In this document: one piece after another, positions 1 to 5,678 of the stretch
How positions within the stretch are numbered: position 1 is the first letter of the stretch
Layout of the letters: every line of letters begins with the position of its first letter
Assembly (NCBI GenBank): GCA_024679435.1
Contig: JAIBDK010000167.1
Location: 1 to 5,678 of the forward strand
Direction: 5' to 3'
Length of the DNA stretch: 5,678 bases
Origin: Gammaproteobacteria bacterium
GTDB lineage: Bacteria > Pseudomonadota > Gammaproteobacteria > Arenicellales > Poriferihabitantaceae
The notes under the pieces: model-generated
What the model was told of the DNA's origin: nothing
What the model saw: the letters and a program-made list of their open reading frames with translations, nothing else
The model's database searches: none
Translations under genes and position numbers: made by a program

Positions 1-523
1 CCACCAGTGAGCCAATACTCAGTAAGGCAAGATATCCCACCAAATAAACTCCGCCGATGGGCGCAAAGTTAGACAATGGCGTATCAAGATAGGCATAACC
101 CGTTGATAACCATGGAAATCCGGTAAACAACCAGCCCCGCAACCACTCTATCAGTATCCACAAAGACGGCATAAGAATCGTCAGTCGCAGGGTAAAGTTC
201 CAACCACTAAATAATGACTGAATCCATCCACACAGCGCCGGATATAATGAGATGACGACGATACCCAGAAGAATACTAAAGCCGGCAATGGAAGGCGGCA
301 TCCCGCCATAGGTATTCAAGCTGATGTACATCCAGGAAATCCCAATACCGAATAGCGATAGCCCAAAAAACAAACCACTCAGCATTGACTCCCGGGGAGT
401 ACTGATTAACCACACAGAAAATAATAGCGCCATGCCCAGCATACCCAATGGCCACCAACCAAACGGTGCAAAAGCAAAAGCATTGAGCCCTCCTGCGACT
501 GTCGCAATCAGGATTTTAATCAC
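1..523 (-). CDS. lnt: Apolipoprotein N-acyltransferase Lnt, N-terminal part (cut by window edge)
   Basis: Lnt transfers the third acyl chain from a phospholipid to the N-terminal cysteine of lipoproteins in the inner membrane. The 174 visible residues form the N-terminal membrane part: strongly hydrophobic helices, AFAPFGWWPLG near residues 17-27, SWMYISLNTYGGMP at 63-76 and EWLRGWLFTGFPWLSTGY at 126-143. I recognise these as Lnt signatures (compare WVYVSIATFGGMP and FLRGWVLTGFPWL, recalled from E. coli). The family is about 500 residues, so the nitrilase-like domain with the Glu-Lys-Cys triad lies beyond position 1. This reading frame has no ATG near its beginning. GTG at 523 is the best start because it places the protein start just before the first helix as in E. 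coli, but it has no Shine-Dalgarno sequence. An out-of-frame ATG at 549 opens a 9-codon ORF whose TGA overlaps this GTG. It follows ybeY by 56 bases, with no corC between. The identity is secure; the start is uncertain. Confidence 0.93.
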   Translation of the reverse strand, partial: MIKILIATVAGGLNAFAFAPFGWWPLGMLGMALLFSVWLISTPRESMLSGLFFGLSLFGIGISWMYISLNTYGGMPPSIAGFSILLGIVVISLYPALCGWIQSLFSGWNFTLRLTILMPSLWILIEWLRGWLFTGFPWLSTGYAYLDTPLSNFAPIGGVYLVGYLALLSIGSLV

Positions 524-579
524 AATTTTAAAAACACGTAATTGACCATGGGAAGTTTGAAAAACAGACGATTTCTTTA

Positions 580-1044
580 TCAGGATTGTGACGAATCAGG
601 AACCAGTCGCATCTGTTTGAGCAGCGTATTCTCCAAAGATTCCATCACCTCGGCTTCATCATCTGTTTGATGATCATAATCGCAGAGATGAAGCGTACCA
701 TGGATAATCATATGGGCGAAATGACTTTCAAACGCTTTATCCTGTTGAACAGATTCGCTTCTTACGACATCCATACAAACGACAATATCACCAAGATACT
801 CGTATCCAACCTCGGGCACACCCTCAAAAGGAAATGAAAGCACATTGGTTGGTTTATCCTTGTTTCGATAGTCACGGTTTAATTGCTTAATTTCACTTTC
901 TTCGACCAACCTTACGGTAAGATCTTTTTGAGGTTGGCTTATGATTTTCAGGGTTTCGTTTACCCAAAATTCGATGCGCTCATCTGAAACAGTCAGATCA
1001 GTGTCTTCAACGGCAATTTGCAAATTTACAGCCATAGACCGCAC
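580..1044 (-). CDS. ybeY: Endoribonuclease YbeY (rRNA maturation RNase)
   Basis: YbeY is a cytoplasmic single-strand-specific metallo-endoribonuclease of the UPF0054 family, involved in 16S rRNA 3'-end maturation and 70S ribosome quality control. The protein is 154 residues, the usual family length. The zinc-binding H-x3-H-x5-H motif is complete (HGTLHLCDYDH, His115, His119, His125), and it is preceded by the conserved stretch with Arg60 and DKPTNVLSFPFE (63-74). The start chosen is GTG at 1044: it makes the N-terminus (MRSMAVNLQIAVED) match the length of E. coli YbeY as I recall it. An ATG three codons later (1035) is the alternative. A possible AGGA at 1061-1058 sits rather far upstream. 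It lies 29 bases after ybeZ, its known functional partner, and probably shares its transcript. Confidence 0.96.
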   Translation of the reverse strand: MRSMAVNLQIAVEDTDLTVSDERIEFWVNETLKIISQPQKDLTVRLVEESEIKQLNRDYRNKDKPTNVLSFPFEGVPEVGYEYLGDIVVCMDVVRSESVQQDKAFESHFAHMIIHGTLHLCDYDHQTDDEAEVMESLENTLLKQMRLVPDSSQS

Positions 1045-1073
1045 CCGTGCATCATTGTCCTGGTTGAGGAGCG

Positions 1074-2060
1074 CTACTCACTGTTCTTTTCATAGCTCTT
1101 TTCGTATGCTTCCACTATCCGCTGGACAAGAGGATGTCGAACCACATCCTGGGGTTTAAAGCGGGTAAAACTGATGCCGTTTATATCCTCTAACACATTC
1201 TGAGCATGACGAAGACCAGACATTTGACCCCGGGGCAAGTCGACCTGAGTGATATCTCCGGTAACGACAGCTCGCGATCCGAAACCAATTCTTGTCAAAA
1301 ACATTTTCATTTGCTCCACCGTGGTGTTCTGGGCTTCATCCAGAATAACAAATGATTCATTGAGGGTTCTGCCACGCATATAGGCAAGGGGTGCGAGCTC
1401 AATCGTTCCCCGGGCAATTAATTTCCCCACACGCTCAAACCCGAGCATTTCATACAAAGCATCAAACAACGGCCGGAGATAGGGATCAATTTTCTGGCCG
1501 ATATCTCCGGGTAAAAAGCCCAATTTCTCACCGGCTTCAACAGCAGGCCTTACCAGAAGAATTCGCTCAACATCGTTCTCAGATAGCGCATTGACCGCAC
1601 TGGCCACAGCCAGATAGGTCTTTCCGGTACCGGCTGGACCAATACCGAAATTGATATCATTATCCCGAATGTTGCGTAAGTATATTCGCTGCCTTATATT
1701 GTGCCCCTTGATGATATTTTTTCGAAGTTTAATGATGACCTCGTCACCGGAGTCATCGTCTGTTAAATCAGCGATTGACCCAGTTGAATCAGAAGGAGAA
1801 TCCGATAGCGCCAGGTGGACGTCCGCTGGAGTCAATGGATCCGGTTTTTGTTCTGTCATGTTGAATAGCTGTTTAACGATGGTGGCCGCCCGCTCAGAAC
1901 CAAATTTTGATCCTGAAATACTGAACCGATTACTTCGTTGTCTTATTTTTACGTCAAGGTGATTTTCAATCTGTTTAAGATGGCAGTTCAGTTGCCCACA
2001 CAACGACGACAGCCGATCATTCTGGGCTGGATGCAACTGAAAAGTAAGTGAATCTGTCAA
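1074..2060 (-). CDS. ybeZ: PhoH-like NTPase YbeZ
   Basis: YbeZ is a cytoplasmic PhoH-family P-loop NTPase that works with YbeY in RNA and ribosome metabolism. Numbered from the start used here (328 residues), Walker A is GPAGTGKT (141-148), followed by VRPAVEAGEKLGFLPGD (170-186), Walker B VILDEAQN (238-245) and TGDITQVDLPR (267-277). The N-terminal ~60 residues form a small domain whose pattern resembles a KH-like nucleic-acid-binding fold (inference). It is joined to the ATPase by an Asp/Ser-rich linker (86-107). I chose TTG at 2060 because it gives MTDSLTFQLHPAQNDRLSSLCG-type ends matching the length of E. coli YbeZ, and because it lies just after the miaB stop. The longest reading starts at another TTG, 2096, adds 12 residues and would overlap miaB by 32 bases. 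Neither start is ATG and neither has a good ribosome binding site, so coupling to miaB translation is likely. Confidence 0.95.
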   Translation of the reverse strand: MTDSLTFQLHPAQNDRLSSLCGQLNCHLKQIENHLDVKIRQRSNRFSISGSKFGSERAATIVKQLFNMTEQKPDPLTPADVHLALSDSPSDSTGSIADLTDDDSGDEVIIKLRKNIIKGHNIRQRIYLRNIRDNDINFGIGPAGTGKTYLAVASAVNALSENDVERILLVRPAVEAGEKLGFLPGDIGQKIDPYLRPLFDALYEMLGFERVGKLIARGTIELAPLAYMRGRTLNESFVILDEAQNTTVEQMKMFLTRIGFGSRAVVTGDITQVDLPRGQMSGLRHAQNVLEDINGISFTRFKPQDVVRHPLVQRIVEAYEKSYEKNSE

Positions 2061-2064
2061 AAAC

Positions 2065-3411
2065 TCAGGCGACGCGCCTGCTATCAGGCGCCACAATTAG
2101 CCCACGAAGCGAATTAGGCAGTGCTTCGGTAATGTGAATTGGCAAAAAGCTGCCAACCATCGATACATCACCGTCAAAATTCACCACTCTGTTATTTTCT
2201 GTTCTTCCAGAAACCTGACACACATTCTTACGGGAAGTCCCTTCGACTAGCACTACCTGCTCGGTTCCGACCATCGCCTCACCGAACTCTTTAGCAAAAC
2301 CGCTGATTGTTGACTGCAACAAAGCCAGCCGTTCTTTCTTAACCTGCATACTGACATCGTCAACCAAATCGGCTGCAGGTGTGCCCGGTCTCGGACTATA
2401 AATAAAACTGAAACTACTGTCGAAACGAACCTCAAAAATCATATCCATCGTAGCCTGAAAATCCTGATCAGTTTCTCCGGGAAAGCCAATTATAAAATCT
2501 GAAGACATCGACAGACCAGGTTTGGCCCGCTTCAATTTTCGAATCCATTCTAGATATTCGGCTGCCGTATATCCCCGTTTCATAAGCTCCAGAATTCTGT
2601 CGGAACCACTTTGGACGGGCAAGTGAAGATGGCTGACCAACTCGGGAATCTCAGCATGGGCGTCTACCAACTCATCAGTGAAATCAATGGGGTGGGATGT
2701 GGTATAGCGAATCCGGTCTATTCCATCCACAGCTGCAACGTAGTGCAACAATTCGGCAAACTCCATGATGGTTCCGTCATGGCGTTTACCCCTATATCCA
2801 TTTACGTTTTGTCCTAGTAGTGAAATTTCCCGAACACCCTGATCTACCAGGCTGGATATTTCACTAATTACATCATCAAAAGGACGGCTGAACTCTGTAC
2901 CCCGGGTATAGGGAACCACACAGAAAGAACAATACTTGCTACACCCTTCCATTATGGAAACAAATGCCTTGACTCCGTCAACTTTGGGGGGTGGAAGGCA
3001 GTCGAATTTCTCAATTTCAGGAAATGAAACATCCACCGAATGGCGCCGGTCTTTAATCACGTCATCCAACATAGCCGGCAAACGATGCAGTGTTTGAGGA
3101 CCAAACACCATATCTACATAAGGTGCCCGCTTCATGATCATTTCCCCTTCCTGACTGGCGACACAACCACCAACACCAATTATCAGATCAGTGTTTCTCT
3201 GTTTTATTTCACGCCATCTACCAAGAAGACTAAACACTTTTTCCTGGGCTTTTTCCCTCACTGAGCAGGTATTTAGCAATACCATATCAGCCTGAGCAGG
3301 ATCGTCTGTACGTTCGTAGCCATGACTGTTTTGCAACAGGTCTGACATACGGGAGGAGTCATATTCGTTCATCTGGCAGCCGAACGTTTTAATAAAAAGC
3401 TTCTTATTCAC
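2065..3411 (-). CDS. miaB: tRNA-2-methylthio-N6-dimethylallyladenosine synthase MiaB
   Basis: MiaB is a radical-SAM methylthiotransferase that converts i6A37 to ms2i6A37 in tRNAs reading codons that begin with U. The protein has 448 residues, the normal family length. The N-terminal MTTase domain carries the three auxiliary-cluster cysteines (Cys12 in KTFGCQMNEYDS, Cys49 in LNTCSVREKA, Cys83 in GVGGCVA). The radical-SAM cluster is C-x3-C-x2-C (Cys157, Cys161, Cys164 in MEGCSKYCSFCVVPYTRG), with LLGQNVNGY (198-206), HLPVQSGS (263-270) and DFIIGFPGET (305-314) further on. A TRAM domain occupies roughly 375-440. GTG at 3411 is the only usable start: an in-frame TAA lies a few codons upstream and the next ATG comes after the first conserved cysteine. 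No Shine-Dalgarno sequence is visible in the AT-rich leader. It is followed at once by ybeZ. No key residue is missing. Confidence 0.98.
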   Translation of the reverse strand: MNKKLFIKTFGCQMNEYDSSRMSDLLQNSHGYERTDDPAQADMVLLNTCSVREKAQEKVFSLLGRWREIKQRNTDLIIGVGGCVASQEGEMIMKRAPYVDMVFGPQTLHRLPAMLDDVIKDRRHSVDVSFPEIEKFDCLPPPKVDGVKAFVSIMEGCSKYCSFCVVPYTRGTEFSRPFDDVISEISSLVDQGVREISLLGQNVNGYRGKRHDGTIMEFAELLHYVAAVDGIDRIRYTTSHPIDFTDELVDAHAEIPELVSHLHLPVQSGSDRILELMKRGYTAAEYLEWIRKLKRAKPGLSMSSDFIIGFPGETDQDFQATMDMIFEVRFDSSFSFIYSPRPGTPAADLVDDVSMQVKKERLALLQSTISGFAKEFGEAMVGTEQVVLVEGTSRKNVCQVSGRTENNRVVNFDGDVSMVGSFLPIHITEALPNSLRGLIVAPDSRRVA

Positions 3412-3456
3412 AATAAAATCAATTAGTTACATCGATACAATGTTTAAATTACGCGG

Positions 3457-3486
3457 ATTTTACACCGAAATGCAGCAAATTATAAA
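3457..3486 (-). promoter_or_regulatory. Possible sigma-70-type promoter upstream of miaB
   Basis: In the AT-rich gap between the ElyC-like gene and miaB, the minus strand has TAAAAT (3462-3457, one mismatch to TATAAT) preceded 18 bases upstream by TTTATA (3486-3481, four of six matches to TTGACA). Transcription would start about 40 bases before the miaB GTG. The fit is weak and AT-rich DNA gives such matches easily, so this is only a candidate internal promoter for miaB-ybeZ-ybeY-lnt. Confidence 0.22.
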
Positions 3487-3493
3487 AATATTA

Positions 3494-4276
3494 TCAAAGC
3501 CATCCACGAGCGCGGTATACCCACGTGCCGAGAGTTTCATGCCAGACAGCGGTGACTCCTTTTAACGCACTCACAGAAGGCAAAAAATCGAACACACCGG
3601 TCAGTATATCGGGCCCAGCACTGACGTCAGTTGTGCTGGCGATCACATTGATTCCAGATTGCCTGAATACCGCCATCGCTCGTGGCATATGTGACGCCGA
3701 AGTTACCAGCAAAACAGGCGCATCAACAATGCCTCGGGCCTCAAGGAACTTCAGTGTTTGGAGCGCATTTTCATAGGTAGTCCGGGAGTCCCCTTCAGAT
3801 GCAATGGCTTCTTCAGGAACGCCCCACTCTTGAAGCAGACTCGACATATAAAAAGCTTCGGATTGCATTTCAGGCTCTCTGAAAAGATTCCCAGCAGAAA
3901 GAAAAATCACGGGCGCTTTTCCTGCCTGATAGAGGCGAAAAGCATGCAATACTCTGTCAGAACTTTCATGCAGTTCCACCTCGAGTCGAGGGGGCGACGG
4001 CATAGCGATGGCACCACCAAGAACGACAATCATACTGGCAGTGGGAGCATCAGAAATTTCCACAGGTGGATATTGATCCTGGAGCCCGGACTTCAGGCTC
4101 CGTTCCAAAACCGGCGTAGAGCACGCAAACAACAGTAAAAACCCACAGAACTTAAAAAAACGACCTGTTTTTCTAAGTCCAAAACCACCGAACATCAACC
4201 CACCCAAAATCAACATCATCGAAAATGGCAATGGAGACAACAGATAACCTGACACCTTGCTTAAAACAAGCCACAT
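3494..4276 (-). CDS. ElyC/YdcF-family membrane-anchored DUF218 protein
   Basis: This 260-residue protein has two hydrophobic N-terminal segments (about 10-34 and 43-58) followed by a DUF218 domain, expected to lie on the periplasmic side. Family marks are IVVLGGAI (83-90), the acidic/polar motif EGDSRTTYENA (161-171) and LLVTSASHMPRAMAVF (189-204). The two-helix architecture, the length, the VTSASHxPRAM motif and the C-terminal HETLGTW stretch resemble E. coli ElyC (YcbC, 259 residues), which is linked to cell-wall and undecaprenyl-phosphate lipid-carrier metabolism. YdcF and SanA are more distant relatives. The exact biochemical activity is not established for the family, so I give no symbol. 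ATG at 4276 has a fair ribosome binding site (AAGAG seven bases upstream). It lies 58 bases after the PPIase gene and 82 bases before miaB. Confidence 0.88.
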   Translation of the reverse strand: MWLVLSKVSGYLLSPLPFSMMLILGGLMFGGFGLRKTGRFFKFCGFLLLFACSTPVLERSLKSGLQDQYPPVEISDAPTASMIVVLGGAIAMPSPPRLEVELHESSDRVLHAFRLYQAGKAPVIFLSAGNLFREPEMQSEAFYMSSLLQEWGVPEEAIASEGDSRTTYENALQTLKFLEARGIVDAPVLLVTSASHMPRAMAVFRQSGINVIASTTDVSAGPDILTGVFDFLPSVSALKGVTAVWHETLGTWVYRARGWL

Positions 4277-4334
4277 CTGTCAGCTCTTGTTTATGAAAAC
4301 TCGAAAAGCTTCTGAGTGTCCGATTGAATCCGGT

Positions 4335-4919
4335 TTACTCACCCAGAACTTCAACTTTTTCTATTACAACGGCCTCAAGAGGCACGTCACTATGACCACC
4401 AACATTTCCGGTGGCGACGCCCGCTATTGACTGAACCACATCCATTCCACTGGTCACCTTGGCAAAAACTGCATAGCCCCAGCCCTGTTGTGTTTTTGCG
4501 GAAAAGTCCAAAAACGCATTATCGACCAGATTTATAAAAAACTGGGAAGTAGCCGAATCAGGATTCGGTGTCCGCGCCATGGATAAAGCACCCACCGTAT
4601 TTTTAAGGCCGTTATCTGCTTCATTTTTAATGGGAGCAACGGTTTCTTTCTGATTCATATCCGAGGTAAATCCGCCGCCCTGCAGCACAAAACCCGGAAT
4701 TACACGATGGAAAATGGTACCGTCAAAAAATCCACTTTCGATGTATTCGAGAAAGTTTTTTACGGTAATAGGGGCATCCTCAGGATAAAGCTCAATTTCA
4801 ATATCGCCTTGGGAAGTAGTCATTTTAATCATGTTTTTGTTTCCGGATTGATCAGAGTAAGAAGGCAGACTGATAAAAGCTGCCAGTAAAGAAGTAAAAA
4901 AAATTGATTTGATTTTCAT
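4335..4919 (-). CDS. Exported cyclophilin-type peptidyl-prolyl cis-trans isomerase
   Basis: The product catalyses cis-trans isomerisation of Xaa-Pro bonds, here probably in the periplasm. Residues 1-22 look like a signal peptide: Lys-Ile-Lys, a hydrophobic core (SIFFTSLLAAFISL) and a likely cleavage after SYS. The cyclophilin domain follows (30-192) with FHRVIPGFVLQGGGF (70-84; catalytic Arg72, Phe77, Gln80), IKNEADNGLKNT (97-108), MARTPNPDSATSQFFIN (114-130) and GYAVFAKV (148-155). The second half, with QQGWGYAVFAKV, GMDVV and GVATG plus HSDVP, looks more like cytoplasmic E. coli PpiB than periplasmic PpiA, so I do not choose between the two symbols. The total length (194) fits an exported cyclophilin. 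ATG at 4919 has a weak GAG seven bases upstream. Starting at Met30 would remove the signal peptide and leave a PpiB-like enzyme. It lies only 22 bases after the EVE gene, suggesting co-transcription. Confidence 0.92.
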   Translation of the reverse strand: MKIKSIFFTSLLAAFISLPSYSDQSGNKNMIKMTTSQGDIEIELYPEDAPITVKNFLEYIESGFFDGTIFHRVIPGFVLQGGGFTSDMNQKETVAPIKNEADNGLKNTVGALSMARTPNPDSATSQFFINLVDNAFLDFSAKTQQGWGYAVFAKVTSGMDVVQSIAGVATGNVGGHSDVPLEAVVIEKVEVLGE

Positions 4920-4941
4920 ATAGAACTCGGTGATTTAGGAT

Positions 4942-5403
4942 TCAGGAGACCGCATACAGCTTCTGAATGTAGTCCCAGTGATGTTTGTCCAGCGGTGTTA
5001 TGGACAATCTGTTTCCGCGCTGAAGTATTCGCATGTTTTCAAGCTCCGGATGACTCCGTAATTCCTGAAGAGTAATCGGCTCATCCAGTTTAGAGATGAA
5101 CTTAACATCTACCATCAACCATACCGGGTTTTCAGGATCACTTTTGGAGTCATAATAATGTTCCTCCGGATTCCATGCGGTGTGATCAGGGTAGGCGTCA
5201 CTGCAAATCTCCATCATCCCGACAATTCCCGGGATTTTACAACTGGAATGATAAAAATAAGCCTTGTCACCTACTGACATTTTATCGCGAATAAAATTCC
5301 GCACCTGATAATTTCTTATTCCATCCCAGGGCTCTATTTTTACCCGTTCCAGGTCATCAATAGAAAATGACTCGGGCTCATTTTTCATTAACCAATAATT
5401 CAT
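4942..5403 (-). CDS. EVE domain-containing protein (THYN1-like)
   Basis: This 153-residue protein is essentially one EVE domain, a PUA/YTH-related fold that binds nucleic acids, in several members through modified bases. Its cellular role in gammaproteobacteria is not established. Family marks run the full length: MNYWLMKNEPESFSIDDL (1-18), WDGIRNYQVRNF (26-37), YFYHSS (49-54), GIVGMMEI (59-66), YPDHTAW (71-77) and LQRGNRLSITPL (127-138). I chose ATG at 5403 because the conserved YWLMK-EP motif normally lies at the very N-terminus. An in-frame TTG at 5415 would add four residues. No convincing Shine-Dalgarno sequence precedes either. It appears to be the first gene of the co-directional run. 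The location beside miaB and the YbeY/YbeZ genes makes an RNA-related ligand attractive, but that is inference. Confidence 0.93.
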   Translation of the reverse strand: MNYWLMKNEPESFSIDDLERVKIEPWDGIRNYQVRNFIRDKMSVGDKAYFYHSSCKIPGIVGMMEICSDAYPDHTAWNPEEHYYDSKSDPENPVWLMVDVKFISKLDEPITLQELRSHPELENMRILQRGNRLSITPLDKHHWDYIQKLYAVS

Positions 5404-5431
5404 ATCAACATTCAAAGCACGGCAAAAAAAG

Positions 5432-5458
5432 ATAATATCCCAAGATAGGTAATGCTAA
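5432..5458 (-). promoter_or_regulatory. Possible promoter of the EVE-led gene run
   Basis: On the minus strand, TATTAT (5437-5432, one mismatch to TATAAT) stands about 30 bases before the EVE ATG, with TTAGCA (5458-5453, four of six matches to TTGACA) 15 bases further upstream. Position and leader length are sensible, but the spacing is short and the -35 is poor. It is a candidate for the start of the transcript that reads through the PPIase and ElyC-like genes. Confidence 0.28.
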
Positions 5459-5478
5459 TCAGAGTAACTATTTATTAT

Positions 5479-5505
5479 CCGGCATATTCGGCATATCCGG
5501 CATAG
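5479..5505. repeat. Tandem repeat, three copies of a 9-bp unit
   Basis: Three adjacent 9-base units read CCGGCATAT, TCGGCATAT and CCGGCATAG on the plus strand, differing only at the first and last bases. On the minus strand they read as Met-Pro-Asp, Met-Pro-Asn, Met-Pro-Asp in one frame, followed by Asn-Lys and a TAG. The array sits about 75-100 bases upstream of the EVE start, just above the candidate promoter. It could be a protein-binding array, the end of a small or decayed coding sequence, or simple slippage. Confidence 0.75.
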
Positions 5506-5678
5506 ATACCGTCACAATTAAGGCTGCCGACGTGCGCGATAATAACAGCCTGTAAAAGCAATGTCAGGTTTAGTGAAGCCAGTCACTATGATTTCACTCA
5601 AAATCCAGTTTCGCCGGCACCGATAATTACCCAAGCTGATAGATACCACAATCTGTAACCACCAGGGATAATGGAATA

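Larger units (their letters stand above)
5404..5678. other. Upstream flank without an assignable gene
   Basis: I find no recognisable gene in this 275-base stretch. One minus-strand frame is open from the window edge (5676) to a TAA at 5520-5518, 52 codons, but the translation (with Arg/Tyr/Trp-rich text such as RCRRNWIL) resembles no family I know and has no supported start. It could be the tail of an unknown gene or noncoding. A second short minus-strand frame ends at TAG 5470-5468 after the repeated triplets Met-Pro-Asp/Asn encoded by the tandem repeat. An imperfect inverted repeat (AGGCTGC at 5521-5527 against ACAGCCT at 5545-5551) is separated by 17 bases and has no T-tract, so it is not a convincing terminator. 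Confidence 0.4.

Noticed and set aside
276..458. 60-codon minus-strand open frame starting at an internal ATG
   Set aside because: It is another frame of lnt. The lnt frame carries the conserved GFPWL and YGGMP motifs, and this one does not.
1651..1962. 103-codon plus-strand open frame antisense to ybeZ
   Set aside because: It is fully covered by ybeZ on the other strand and its translation is not recognisable as a protein family.
2061..2096. Twelve-residue N-terminal extension of YbeZ from TTG 2096
   Set aside because: The extra residues are translated from the miaB 3' end, have no counterpart in E. coli YbeZ as I recall it, and force a 32-base overlap. TTG 2060 fits the family length better.
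3758..4138. 126-codon plus-strand open frame antisense to the ElyC-like gene
   Set aside because: It lies wholly opposite a well-supported gene, its translation resembles no family, and it has no ribosome binding site or context. It is a shadow frame.
4295..4316. Hairpin (CTC-A-GAA / TTC-GAG) followed by TTTT on the minus strand between the PPIase and ElyC-like genes
   Set aside because: The stem is only six pairs with a bulge and few G-C pairs, and the T run is short. It is too weak to call a terminator.
5521..5551. Interrupted inverted repeat AGGCTGC ... ACAGCCT
   Set aside because: There are seven pairs including one G-U across a 17-base loop with no T-tract. It could form by chance, and nothing ties it to a terminator or operator.
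1..5678. Search for tRNA, rRNA, riboswitch, CRISPR, insertion sequence or phage genes
   Set aside because: The genes are tightly packed housekeeping genes. The gaps are short, and I saw no cloverleaf, repeat-spacer array, transposase motif or terminal inverted repeats.

Overview
This window is an ordinary, densely packed chromosomal segment from a gammaproteobacterium. All seven recognisable genes lie on the minus strand, so they are transcribed from the high-coordinate end towards position 1. The evidence for the lineage is the run miaB - ybeZ - ybeY - lnt, a hallmark cluster of Gammaproteobacteria, together with protein sequences that read like relatives of the E. coli and Pseudomonas versions. 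Base composition looks moderate, and no gene stands out as foreign. I cannot name the genus.

Layout in transcription order. Positions 5678-5404 hold the upstream flank, with no gene I can assign, a 3 x 9 bp tandem repeat and a possible promoter. Next come an EVE-domain protein (5403-4942), an exported cyclophilin-type peptidyl-prolyl isomerase (4919-4335) and a membrane-anchored ElyC/YdcF-family (DUF218) protein (4276-3494). After an AT-rich 82 bp gap with a possible second promoter come miaB (3411-2065), ybeZ (2060-1074), ybeY (1044-580) and the N-terminal third of lnt (523-1, running off the window).

The downstream half is mostly RNA and translation: MiaB modifies A37 of tRNAs reading U-starting codons, and YbeZ (PhoH-like NTPase) with YbeY (metal-dependent RNase) serves ribosome and 16S rRNA maturation. 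Lnt completes lipoprotein acylation. The upstream half combines a nucleic-acid-binding-type EVE protein with two envelope proteins (exported PPIase, ElyC-like). The short gaps suggest one or two transcription units.

I see no mobile element, CRISPR array, RNA gene or clearly undescribed system. Worth a second look are: the absence of corC/ybeX between ybeY and lnt; the odd start of lnt, where an out-of-frame ATG mini-ORF with a slippery T TTA AAA ends exactly on the GTG start; the run of non-ATG starts from miaB to lnt; a PpiB-like catalytic domain carrying a signal peptide; and the tandem repeat upstream of the EVE gene.
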